DNA from: Amia ocellicauda
Taxonomy: Eukaryota; Chordata; Actinopteri; Amiiformes; Amiidae
Assembly (NCBI RefSeq): GCF_036373705.1
Contig: NC_089869.1
Location: 8,142,676 to 8,206,675 of the forward strand
Direction: 5' to 3'
DNA length: 64,000 nucleotides
A program made the translations under genes and the position numbers. The notes under the pieces were generated by a model. The model was not told where the DNA came from. It saw nothing but the letters and a program-made list of their open reading frames with translations, and ran no database searches. Positions 28,101-40,700 of this stretch are shown in pieces (within the stretch, counting starts at the first letter, position 1; every line of letters begins with the position of its first letter).

Positions 28101-30115
28101 GGTCGTATTGCTCCCACTGCTTTAAAAAAAACCTAAAATATATTCATTTATAACTATTTGTATTATTTTATTTTCTTCTAAGAACTCGAAGTGACGTTTA
28201 TACTGAAGATAAGGTTACGGTAAGTACCAGTTTGTTTGCAAATTGTTACAGAAACAAATGAACGCGGTTGCATTTGTTCTTTAATGTGAAGCAAAGTTAC
28301 GAATTAAATTAAACATTGTTTCTAAATTGCAGCTTTACTGGCAAAAGTGCGTTTATGAAGGTAGAAACTGTACCTAAACTAAAACCTTTGTATTTCATTA
28401 CCCTCGTTGGGGAATACTTAATTAATTATAATGTTAAATGAGTGGTTTATGTTCAACCTTTTTGAGGAAGGTATGGTTTCTGTTTCACAGGGAACACAAT
28501 CATTGAGTTCTTTGTAAATTGAAAATGTGCCTTCACCCCATCTGTGAGTTATTTAAGAAGATTATAGTCCGTGTATGTGTTTAACGGGAATGGTTGCGAT
28601 ACAGTAATTGTATTTAAAGAAAAGACTTGTATTATGTATTTTTATTTAGTTTTAAGCACATCTACTTTAGGAAAACAAAGTTGTATCCTGTCCTCTTTGA
28701 AAGGTATTGCACACCTGCGCTTAACTGAAACAGGTGCGACTTGGACAATTGTAGGTGAATTCCCAATGAGGGACCAAGCCTGAATGAATGAAAGATGAAT
28801 GAGGTATTGGCTCATGCTATTTTCCTTAGCTTAATGTCTGTATTCATTGATCGTGATGAAGTATTTTTTATAACAGTGTCACAGACTTCCAGGGTCGGCG
28901 TCTGTAGTTTCTATAGTTTGTTACATTCACAGTTATTTGCAACATAATAATACAAAAAAAAACCTATCAGTATTGTTTGTGAAGTGTGACGTGATGAATG
29001 TAGATTTGCAGAGGAAGGCGTGTATGATCTTTTAAAATTGCAACCCAGTGGCACCAATAAATACAAATGTGGATCGTTTTTTATGTCCATTAATTTTAAA
29101 TCCGTGGTTTGTAGCAATAATGTATTTTGTCTTGTGTTAAACTTTTTAAATATAAGGCTTCTATAGCCTATATTAAAGGGAACACCGCTTTTTCTAGTAC
29201 ATTCACCCAATCATTAGTTTCTTTAGTAATTGTATAGGCAGCGTATATGATTATTATGCGAAGAAAACAGGATACCCGTGTTTATAGCAGGTGTGGATTT
29301 GCGTTGTTTAAACTGATGGTTATATTTTTATTTGCTTGCTTGTTTGAAACGGATCTTCCAACAACTTACAGACATCGTTCTGGGAGATAAAGACATGGGC
29401 AAAGATTGGAAATGTAAGTGCTGTTTTTCATTGCTTAAACTAAACATTAATTTTAGTGTTCAATCGTATTTAAATGTTTTGGAACTGTAATGTACCATAT
29501 AACATCTATATAGGTATATAGCTATAGGTATAACGAATAATAGGGCTGTTTTTTTTAATTAAACGGTAATTGTTTAGAGCGTTTTGTATGGCAATTGAAC
29601 AGCGAATCAAATCAGATCGGTTGCCTGTTGGATTTTTAAAATCTAATTGTATGGTGTGACTTGTAAGATTGGATTTGAACTATCCTTTAACAGTGTTTTA
29701 CATTTAATTTGTGTCACTTTTTAATCAGGACTTATTTAATATCCGATTTTGGTTTGAACTTATTGTAATACCCGTCATGTGTGTATTAAGAGAACTGTAA
29801 ATTGCTTGGTTTAAGGGCGTCTGTGTGCTCATTTTTCTTACTTTAAAACGTGTCCAAATAGCTTTCCCGGTTCGCCTCATAGTTTAATTGTGAGCTGCTG
29901 TGGGTGACATGGTCCTGTCTCTTTGCAGGGAAGTGACCCACTCCTGTGTACCTGCCTCATCGGTAGCACAGCCAGTTCTTCAATTGATGGTTTTGGCAAG
30001 TCCATTCTTCTGAGATTTCTTCCAATGCTTTTTTAATGTTAAATTGTGTGTAATTATGTAAAGCAATGTGCTGTTTTGTATTTTTATCTTCATAATAAAA
30101 CCTTGCAAATGTATT
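28085..30115 (+). ncRNA. candidate short three-exon transcript
   Basis: Strong signals in order: exon ending 28219 (TTACG|GTAAGTA), exon 29372-29413 (acceptor CAACTTACAG, donor GAAAT|GTAAGTG, 42 nt), exon 29929 to about 30115 (acceptor CTCTTTGCAG) with AATAAA at 30094-30099 and a GT-rich stretch after it. The ATG at 28085 gives only 16 codons. Another frame runs open from a possible acceptor at 28182 across all three exons (about 61 codons, stop near 30034) but has no ATG. No match to a known protein was recognised. It could be a noncoding RNA or snoRNA host; no convincing C/D box pair was seen. Confidence 0.4.
30094..30099 (+). promoter_or_regulatory. poly(A) signal AATAAA of the candidate unit
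   Basis: Canonical hexamer followed by T/GT-rich sequence. Confidence 0.5.
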
Positions 30116-30159
30116 GCTTTTGTAAGTTTAGTTTTTCTTCCCAGTTGTGACCGGTGTTT

Positions 30160-30629
30160 ATTGTGAACAGTTTTTAAGAAACGATGCGATGGGTGATTTT
30201 TTGCTCTCTGCGCCATTGTCCGCAGGGGCTCCCTATCGCATTGTGTCTTGAAAACTTCAGAGGCTCCCCCTTTTGGAAGGAGCTAGACTGGGCCCATCAC
30301 TGGTGCCTGTGGGCAGTCAGGTTGCGGTCTGGGGGTGACTCAAACAGGGTGGTGCCAAGGGGAACTGGGTAAGCCTTCCTGACAGTCACCAGTGATGTGC
30401 CCAGTCCACACCAGTCCTGACAGGCACCTACCGAGTTCGGACTGGGCAGTGGCAGGTTGGCTATAGGCCTGACTGCCCACAGTCACCAGTGATGGGCCCA
30501 GTCTAGCTCCTTCCAAAAGGGGGAGCCTCTGACGTTTTCAAGACACAATGCGATAGGGAGCCCCTGCGGACAATGGCGCAGAGAGCAAAAAATCACCCAT
30601 CGCATCGTTTCTTAAAAACTGTTCACAAT
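30160..30629. mobile_element. foldback (long inverted repeat) element
   Basis: Two arms of about 162 bp (30160-30321 and 30468-30629) are near-perfect reverse complements, separated by about 146 bp. Arms begin ATTGTGAACAGTTTTTAAGA and end near GGGCAGTCAGG. The central part repeats AGTCACCAGTGATG and GCCCAGTC from the arms. No transposase and no clear target duplication. It starts about 45 bp past the candidate transcript. Confidence 0.88.
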
Positions 30630-30699
30630 CGAGATAAATGAAGGATTTTCCAGCCAAAAACTGAACAACGTCCCCAACCTGAAACACCAATAAACAAAG

Positions 30700-32400
30700 A
30701 CAAGTTTAGAACAAAACCGCCATTTATTAAAATCACAGCAGAATCCACAAGACATGCCATCAAACATTACATAAGGTACATTTGGATAAGCAGGTTCACA
30801 GCAAAGGATCGAGCAGTAATGCATTCAACGAGTCTCGATTAGAGCAGCGCATACCGAGGAGCAGGATGGACGGGACGGGACGGGACGGGAGAGGGAGGCA
30901 GCAGCAGACACCCGGCCCGTTCTGCAGCGCAGCTCTGCGCAATACGACTGCGACCTCAAACTGACCACCTGTGCTGCGGAAATAAGCAGACAGGAGTGCG
31001 AGTCTGTAATCCTTTCACAGACTGGTTTCCTTTACGCAGCTGCATTAATATTAACAGTGTGCAAATAAGCAGAGAGTATGTCCTATAGTGACCTACCTAC
31101 ACCACTGAGATGTGGGATAACAGGATCACCGATTAGACACCAGATTAGAAACAGTAACCTACAGGATTATCATTATCAATCGCTACATTTTATTTATTTG
31201 TTAGCAGAGTCCCTTGTCCAGGGCGACTTACAATACAATACAATACAATGCAATACAAAGTAAATATATTGACAGGAATATATTTTAGATAATTGATCTA
31301 TTAATAAAACTTAACTGACACCACCTGTAAATCCCCATTTAAAATGGACACGACAACTAAACGATACAAGTGTAACAGATTGTACATACCATGGATTTAA
31401 TGATCCGAATCGACTCCCCCAAGACCTCTCCCCTAGAATTACAATACAACACCAGCTGTTCAGTGGGATGGACAGGTGCACTCCAGGTCAATCCAATTAA
31501 CCAATTAAAGCGATACAATATGTGAAATTAGCCTCCTAAGTTATCCTAACATTAATGTAGCAACCCTACCTCTAACTTAAATTCTGCCTACAAGTTCGCC
31601 ATAAATTTAATATACATTTGTTACCTCTCCGCATTCTTGGAAAAAATCAATTGAGTGTGAACTGTTTCCGAATAGAAGAATACATTTAGACAGAGATTGG
31701 GCTACATGTCAATGAAATGAACTGAACCAACTACCAGTCAAATGCATCGTTCTTGGCGTTTGTTCATTCATTTGTGCTTTTATTTTTAGAAATATACTAC
31801 CCCCAAAGTGCATTTAGAGGAAACTATAGTAATACAATTAACACATTTTAACTCTGTTTGAAGAAAGCCAGTAATAGTTACGCAATAAACGGCATAGCTC
31901 TTAACACATTTTGTGCAATATCACATATCTAAATATACGAGGAAAGCAGTGAATCCACAAACAATGCTGCTATAAGTGTGCGGTTTTTAGCTGAACTAGG
32001 CTCCATAAACCTAGAATACACACATGTCCCCTTATTAGTCAAACCCTCTCAGGAAGGGTTTTCCAAATGTGTGCTACTGGTTTACCAGTCCTAACCAACC
32101 TTGGCCTCATCTTTTGCATTTAGTTCGCAAAACAGCACTGGCACTGGCACTATGCAAGAGGCTGCATTCAGTATCTAAAGAATGACTACATGCTTTTGCA
32201 AGCCAACAGGTGCACCAAATATAGTGAAAACTATACACCAGAAACACATTGACGGATACTTATAATTTAAAACAAAAACACTTACCTGAAATACTGATCC
32301 CAATATTAATTCCGAGTGAAGCACCGTCCAAAACACAATCATACATATAAATATTTTAAATAACGTAAGATTAAACTCCAGCCCCAACAAACGCTGACTC
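30700..32400 (-). ncRNA. weak candidate minus-strand transcript
   Basis: On the - strand a perfect donor (TTTCAG|GTAAGTG, exon end 32286) follows a GC-box region, and an AATAAA (about 30723-30728) is the nearest clean poly(A) signal downstream. Intermediate acceptors were not identified, so the unit is speculative. Confidence 0.2.
31185..31262 (+). mobile_element. SINE-like fragment, copy 2, with short tail repeats
   Basis: GCAGAGTCCCTTGTCCAGGG followed by CGACTTACAAT matches the head of copy 1 (6436). It runs into ACAATACAATACAATAC microsatellite. Confidence 0.6.
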
Positions 32401-32533
32401 CTCCGAACGCCATCCTAACGCACCTGTGGCAAAGGGGCGTGGCCGTACTGGGGGGACTACCTTGGAGGGGCGGGTTCTCACTCGGGATAAGCCAATCACC
32501 TGTGCAGCATCAATGAAAGGTGTCATTCTGATA
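32395..32533 (-). promoter_or_regulatory. GC-box/CCAAT region
   Basis: Contains GGGGCGTGGCC, GGGGCGGG and GCCAATCAC within 100 bp, unlike the AT-rich flanks. Possible promoter; direction unknown, the - strand being favoured by the donor at 32286. Confidence 0.3.
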
Positions 32534-32675
32534 GGGCAGAGCTGATCACCTATGTGAAGCCGCAAATCTGCACAGATTTGCAGAATCCCTCCCATCCCAT
32601 TGGTGCAGTTGCGCAGATCCGCGCACAACTGCGGACTTCTCCGCACTGGGATCACTCAGATCTGCTCTCTGCCCC
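32534..32675. mobile_element. palindromic MITE-like element, copy 2
   Basis: Left GGGCAGAGCTGATC...GTGAAGCCGCA pairs imperfectly with the right GTCCGC...GATCACTCAGATCTGCTC...CTGCCCC, around a core CATTGGTGCAGTTGCGC. Core and layout are shared with 3491-3600. Confidence 0.55.
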
Positions 32676-32758
32676 AGACAGCGCATTTTCACAAGGAGCA
32701 CACAAGGGGGAGCCTTTCTCCACTCTACGACTACAAACTTTGTAGATAAAAAATATGA

Positions 32759-32760
32759 TA

Positions 32761-32801
<41 letters not shown>
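32759..32801. repeat. ATT microsatellite
   Basis: About 14 uninterrupted ATT units. Confidence 0.95.
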
Positions 32802-33259
32802 CTATTGATAATTATTATAATTACCAACATCATTGTCTCAGTCACACGCACACATATATATTAAGTTATTAATTTAACAATTATTATAATAAGGTCTGCT
32901 ATTGGTAGTTACACATGTACTATCCAATTCCTAGTGCTAGGCCAAATGAAAACTTTAGATCCACCGATCATGTTTTGATTTATACAAAGTGTCTTCTAAC
33001 AATACAAAGTTACGATTTGAAATTCTGCTCTATAAGGACATCTAGTGTCAGGAATTACAATTACTGAACTTGAAAGCTGTTAAGTTGTCCAACAACGTTT
33101 TCTCCAGGGGGTGCTTTAAGGTCTTGTTCTGATTTGGCTTTGGCAGTGCAAAAATAACGGGAGGGGGCATGCCACAAAAAGTTTGACAACACTGCACATA
33201 CAGGGATCACACAAGAACCACATACCAGATGCATTATGAAGATAAAAGCAGTTTTGATA

Positions 33260-34721
33260 ATCGTTTTATTTGCATAAACCACCACTGTAACTGGCATACA
33301 TTAGCAAATCAAAGAAACTGTTTACACTATAGATAGGCTTATATATGTATTTACAACCTTGCTACGGACATACATAAAAATATACAATGTCTACAATGTT
33401 TGTTTGTACTAGCAAAAGCTGACCTTTTTAGGGAGGAAAAACATAGCAAACAAACAACAATGGAAAATTGACTTGATGGAGATTGCTCTTCATTAAGGCA
33501 GCGTAGAGGCGAGTGGCACCTTGTTAGTAAGTCCCCAGGTTCTGAAATAATGTCATCTTGCGTGATTGACAATGGGAGATATTCACATTCGGTGAATCCC
33601 AGAATATGTACCCTATTCTACTTATTCTGTGACTCAAAAAATGTCAATATCTCCTACCGTATTCTTCATTCAAACTTCACCTGTCTTTGGCTTTTTTAAA
33701 GGCCTCTCTCCTCCACGTAGTTCTGGAAAAGATAACCCTCTCACCCTGAAACAGCTGGTGCAATATATTATTTTATTATTAATAATATAGTAATGGTGAA
33801 CCTAAATAGTTACAGATCTTCTGGGAAAGGAACATAAAAGACAAATTAAATGATCTGCATAAACATGAAGCTGCTACTCTTATAGTTTTTGCTCCTTGGT
33901 TTAGAATCCTGCCTGTCCTATTATTTTTCTTTAGACATTTGATCACATTTTCAAAAGCCTGATTCCAGTGGTTTTACCTACATTGTATACATCAGGACTG
34001 ATGACCTGGGCCTTGTGTTGAGAGGAGACGTGTGTTAGGAAGGTATGTAGATTTTTAGGACAAGATGCTTTTATTCCCACAGTCTTTGGAGCTCAAATTA
34101 AAAAAAATAAAAAATTACTAATTAGGTTTACACCTCTTTCCACCCATGATTGGTAAAGAAAATACAGATAGGATGCTTTGACCTGTCTTTATCAAAAATA
34201 CAAAAATATGCTTGCACTGTACAATCAGATGTAAGCAATTGTTAAATCATCTTACATACAGACCCTTGAACAGAATGATTTGGGGTCTCTGTTTTAACCC
34301 CGGATATGACTGAAATCCTGCCAGTCAGTAATCTGTGATGTGCGCTGAATGTATTAAAAGGTTCTTAATGCTAAACTATACCTCTATATTTCCCTTTTTG
34401 CTTTTTTTTTTGTAAAACCAAGCATTTGCAGTAAACATATGTACAGCAACGTGCTTGTCCAAGGGAACAAGCATATTCGACTAAAATGGAGATTGTGTAA
34501 AAGACTGATGAGCACTTTCCATTGCTCAGTGGCATAACAGCGGATCCAGTCTTTTGATTTTACGAAGCCGAAACCAGATCCCAGCAATGTCTGTTGAGAT
34601 GCAAGCTCAGCCCGGAGGCCCAGTCAGCCCTGGCATCCTTGGCTGAAGTCTCAAGCAGACCTGATTACAAGGTGACCATTCCAGTCCATGGAAGCAGTTT
34701 ACTGCTGGAGGACTGTCAATT
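33260..34721 (-). other. afap1l2: probable afap1l2 3' UTR
   Basis: Sequence downstream of the stop codon on the - strand. Possible AATAAA signals lie at about 34070-34075 and 33265-33270; the distal one is taken as the limit. The end is uncertain. Confidence 0.45.
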
Positions 34722-34748
34722 CTAGCTGGTGGCTTTCTTTTCCCATTC
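34722..34748 (-). CDS. afap1l2: afap1l2 last coding exon
   Basis: EWEKKATS and TAG (34722-34724); human ends EWEKKGAS. Acceptor TACCACAG. Too short to detect without homology. Confidence 0.93.
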   Translation of the reverse strand, partial: EWEKKATS

Positions 34749-37700
34749 CTGTGGTAGAAAACACAAACCATAATGAATTCAGTAGACACACAAATTCAGT
34801 CTAAGGAATGTTAATTTAATGTCATTGTCTTTGGGTGGGTTACTCTGTTTCGAGGCCTCACCTTGGCTTTCTGTAAAACATTTCCTTTGCTGGCCACCAT
34901 TATGGATATCGGTCTGTTCTTTAAGGCTGTGGCAGAGTTGACTGGCGATGTGTCACCATTGCTGGGTGTTGCGGGTGCTGCTGTGCATACAGTGGGCTTT
35001 GCCTTAGAGAAGAAAGACGGGTGTTAACTCTTCATGTGCTGAAACAGGACACACATTCACTTTGAACACATTCACCATTGAAACTAGTTCTGCAGTTAGT
35101 GACAAGATTTAGAAGCGAAGATATGAAAAAGTATCGTTCTCGTGTAAACCATGCAGCTTGGAAGCTTTAAGCCAAGGATTCTCAAATTACAAGACACAAG
35201 TACACTGAAAGGTCAAAATCAAAATGGGATGGAAAATTGATGCCAGAATGGAAAATTGCCTCATGCGCCAAGCCTTATTTATTTGAATTTATTGTATTTA
35301 TTTATTTATTTGGAGTCTAGGTCAGCAGAGAGCAGCAGTGTTTTCTCATGCGGTGATGTAAACAGCTCTTTAAATCAGGCTGACTGGCAAGTCTTACGCT
35401 GGAGCTGACTGTATCGAGTAGGACGCTGTCCACTGTCGTGCCCAGGGTGAAGGGCCCCGACTCGGCCTTTTTCAGGTTCTCTTTAACTTCCACCAGATTG
35501 AGCTCCAGATCCACTCGCCGCCTCTCCTCCTGCCGACACTCCTCATCCATCTCCCGCAGGCGGTTCTCCAGCGCTGCCTGCTCCGCCCGGTCTGCATCAC
35601 ACAGAGACACATCACGCACCAAGACACATCACACACCGAGACACAGTAATCAGAGACACATCACACACAGGAACACAGCAATCAGACACATCACACACCA
35701 AGACACAGCAATAAGAGACACATCACGCACCGAGACACATCACGCACCGAGACACAGCAATCAGAGACACATCACGCACCGAGACACATCACGCACCGAG
35801 ACACATCACGCACCGAGACACATCACGCACCGAGACACAGCAATCAGAGACACATCACGCACCGAGACACAGCAATCAGAGACACATCACGCACCGAGAC
35901 ACAGCAATCAGAGACACATCACGCCCCGAGACACATCACGCACCGAGACACATCACGCACCGAGACACAGCAATCAGAGACACATCACGCACCGAGACAC
36001 ATCACACACCGAGACACAGCAATCAGAGACACATCACACACCAAGACACATCACGCACCGAGACACATCACGCACCGAGACACATCACACACCGAGACAC
36101 AGCAATCAGAGACACATCACACACCAAGACACATCACGCACCGAGACACATCACGCACCGAGACACATCACACACCGAGACACAGCAATCAGAGACACAT
36201 CACGCACCGAGACACAGCAATCAGAGACACATCACGCACCGAGACACATCACGCACCGAGACACATCACACACCGAGACACAGCAATCAGAGACACATCA
36301 CGCACCGAGACACAGCAATCAGAGACACATCACGCACCGAGACACAGCAATCAGAGACACATCACACACCAAGACACATCACGCACCGAGACACATCACA
36401 CACCGAGACACAGCAATCAGAGACACATCACGCACCGAGACACATCACGCACCGAGACACAGCAATCAGAGACACATCACGCACCGAGACACATCACGCA
36501 CCGAGACACATCACGCACCGAGACACAGCAATCAGAGACACATCACACACCGAGACATATCACACACCGAGACACAGCAATCAGAGACACATCACACACC
36601 AAGACACATCACGCACCGAGACACAGCAATCAGAGACACATCATGCACCGAGACACATCACACACCAAGACACATCACGCACCGAGACACATCACACACC
36701 GAGACACATCACACACCGAGACACACCAATCAGAGACACATCACGCACCGAGACACAGCAATCAGAGACACATCACACACCAAGACACATCACGCACCGA
36801 GACACATCACACACCGAGACACAGCAATCAGAGACACATCACGCACCGAGACACATCACGCACCGAGACACAGCAATCAGAGACACATCACGCACCGAGA
36901 CACATCACACACCGAGACACAGCAATCAGAGACACATCACGCACCGAGACACATCACGCACCGAGACACATCACGCACCGAGACACAGCAATCAGAGACA
37001 CATCACGCACCGAGACACATCACGCACCGAGACACAGCAATCAGAGACACATCACGCACCGAGACACATCACGCACCGAGACACATCACGCACCGAGACA
37101 CAGCAATCAGAGACACATCACGCACCGAGACACATCACGCACCGAGACACAGCAATCAGAGACACATCACGCACCGAGACACATCACACACCGAGACACA
37201 GCAATCAGAGACACATCACACACCAAGACACATCACGCACCGAGACACAGCAATCAGAGACACATCACGCACCGAGACACATCACGCACCGAGACACATC
37301 ACGCACCGAGACACAGCAATCAGAGACACATCACGCACCGAGACACAGCAATCAGAGACACATCACACACCAAGACACATCACGCACCGAGACACATCAC
37401 ACACCGAGACACAGCAATCAGAGACACATCACGCACCGAGACACATCACGCACCGAGACACATCACGCACCGAGACACAGCAATCAGAGACACATCACGC
37501 ACCGAGACACAGCAATCAGAGACACATCACACACCGAGACATATCACACACCGAGACACAGCAATCAGAGACACATCACACACCAAGACACATCACGCAC
37601 CGAGACACATCACGCACCGAGACACATCACACACCGAGACACAGCAATCAGAGACACATCATGCACCGAGACACATCACACACCAAGACACATCACGCAC

Positions 37701-40700
37701 CGAGACACATCACGCACCGAGACACATCACACACCGAGACACAGGAATCAGAGACACATCACGCACCGAGACACAGCAATCAGAGACACATCACACACCA
37801 AGACACATCACGCACCGAGACACATCACACACCGAGACACAGCAATCAGAGACACATCACGCACCGAGACACAGCAATCAGAGACACATCACGCACCGAG
37901 ACACATCACACACCGAGACACAGCAATCAGAGACACATCACGCACCGAGACACATCACGCACCGAGACACATCACGCACCGAGACACAGCAATCAGAGAC
38001 ACATCACGCACCGAGACACATCACGCACCGAGACACATCACGCACCGAGACACAGCAATCAGAGACACATCACGCACCGAGACACATCACGCACCGAGAC
38101 ACATCACGCACCGAGACACAGCAATCAGAGACACATCACGCACCGAGACACAGCAATCAGAGACACATCACGCACCGAGACACATCACGCACCGAGACAC
38201 ATCACGCACCGAGACACAGCAATCAGAGACACATCACACACCGAGACATATCACACACCGAGACACAGCAATCAGAGACACATCACACACCAAGACACAT
38301 CACGCACCGAGACACATCACGCACCGAGACACATCACACACCGAGACACAGCAATCAGAGACACATCATGCACCGAGACACATCACACACCAAGACACAT
38401 CACGCACCGAGACACATCACACACCGAGACACATCACACACCGAGACACAGCAATCAGAGACACATCACGCACCGAGACACAGCAATCAGAGACACATCA
38501 CACACCAAGACACATCACGCACCGAGACACATCACACACCGAGACACAGCAATCAGAGACACATCACGCACCGAGACACATCACGCACCGAGACACAGCA
38601 ATCAGAGACACATCACGCACCGAGACACATCACACACCGAGACACAGCAATCAGAGACACATCACGCACCGAGACACATCACGCACCGAGACACATCACG
38701 CACCGAGACACAGCAATCAGAGACACATCACGCACCGAGACACATCACGCACCGAGACACATCACGCACCGAGACACAGCAATCAGAGACACATCACGCA
38801 CCGAGACACATCACGCACCGAGACACATCACGCACCGAGACACAGCAATCAGAGACACATCACGCACCGAGACACATCACGCACCGAGACACAGCAATCA
38901 GAGACACATCACGCACCGAGACACATCACACACCGAGACACAGCAATCAGAGACACATCACACACCAAGACACATCACGCACCGAGACACAGCAATCAGA
39001 GACACATCACGCACCGAGACACATCACGCACCGAGACACATCACGCACCGAGACACAGCAATCAGAGACACATCACGCACCGAGACACAGCAATCAGAGA
39101 CACATCACACACCAAGACACATCACGCACCGAGACACATCACACACCGAGACACAGCAATCAGAGACACATCACGCACCGAGACACATCACGCACCGAGA
39201 CACAGCAATCAGAGACACATCACGCACCGAGACACATCACGCACCGAGACACATCACGCACCGAGACACAGCAATCAGAGACACATCACACACCGAGACA
39301 TATCACACACCGAGACACAGCAATCAGAGACACATCACACACCAAGACACATCACGCACCGAGACACATCACGCACCGAGACACATCACACACCGAGACA
39401 CAGCAATCAGAGACACATCATGCACCGAGACACATCACACACCAAGACACATCACGCACCGAGACACATCACGCACCGAGACACATCACACACCGAGACA
39501 CAGCAATCAGAGACACATCACGCACCGAGACACAGCAATCAGAGACACATCACACACCAAGACACATCACGCACCGAGACACATCACACACCGAGACACA
39601 GCAATCAGAGACACATCACGCACCGAGACACAGCAATCAGAGACACATCACGCACCGAGACACATCACACACCGAGACACAGCAATCAGAGACACATCAC
39701 GCACCGAGACACATCACGCACCGAGACACATCACGCACCGAGACACAGCAATCAGAGACACATCACGCACCGAGACACATCACGCACCGAGACACATCAC
39801 GCACCGAGACACAGCAATCAGAGACACATCACGCACCGAGACACATCACGCACCGAGACACATCACGCACCGAGACACAGCAATCAGAGACACATCACGC
39901 ACCGAGACACATCACACACCGAGACACAGCAATCAGAGACACATCACACACCAAGACACATCACGCACCAAGACACATCATTTGGAATTGTGCACTAACA
40001 TCTGTCCCACCCACAATAAACATTTATAAAGTGCATTGTGCCAGTTCTTCCTAAAGATTACATTCTTATTCATGTATGCAACAGCTGTATTTATTTTTCA
40101 GGATTTAGTTAAAGTTTCATCACTACTAAATGGTAAACCAAGAAGAAAGGTGCCCTTCTTGCATCTGTGTAGTATTTTGATTCATATTAAGACTTCAATA
40201 AAATAATAATCAAAAACATATGAACCTCGGGACAATTTAATTTGGATATTTTAACATGTAAGGAAAACATTTAGATTTTTTCTTTCTAATTCAATATTTT
40301 GTAATAGGGAGAACATGATAAACAAGCCAACCAAGAAAATGTAATTCAGACCAGCTGACTTGTTCAGTTGTAGCTTACTGAAACAAGAATTCATGAAAGG
40401 TCCAAATGAATTACTCTGTTTAGCACGGCCTGTACAAGCTTGTCTTTTTTATACTGAAAAATCTCTGTAACATTTGGAAATTAGTAGTGTACTATTTTCA
40501 CTGGGGCAGAAAGCCCTTTTGTCACGCATTTTTAAAAACAGCTATTTTTCTGTTGTGAAACACAGTATAGTGTGTGAGATATTCTGCATTTGTAACACAG
40601 GCTGGTCTGTGAACCTCCCCCCCAAAAATTGTCTTCCTCAGTGAAAGCCCACCATGTTTCCAGACTTTGTTTTCATGCTATTTGCCTTCCACTACAGATA

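Noticed and set aside
28085..28135. 16-codon ORF from the ATG in the YY1-type motif as a protein gene
   Set aside because: Too short and without recognisable homology; the ATG may simply be part of the AAGATGGCGG motif.
35594..39990. CRISPR-like array of alternating short repeats
   Set aside because: There are no unique spacers; both unit types recur almost unchanged, and the context is a vertebrate intron.
35438..40054. 1538-codon + strand ORF as a His/Arg-rich repeat protein gene
   Set aside because: It starts at a non-ATG codon, overlaps an afap1l2 exon antisense, and arises because the minisatellite lacks stops in every forward frame. No promoter or splice evidence.
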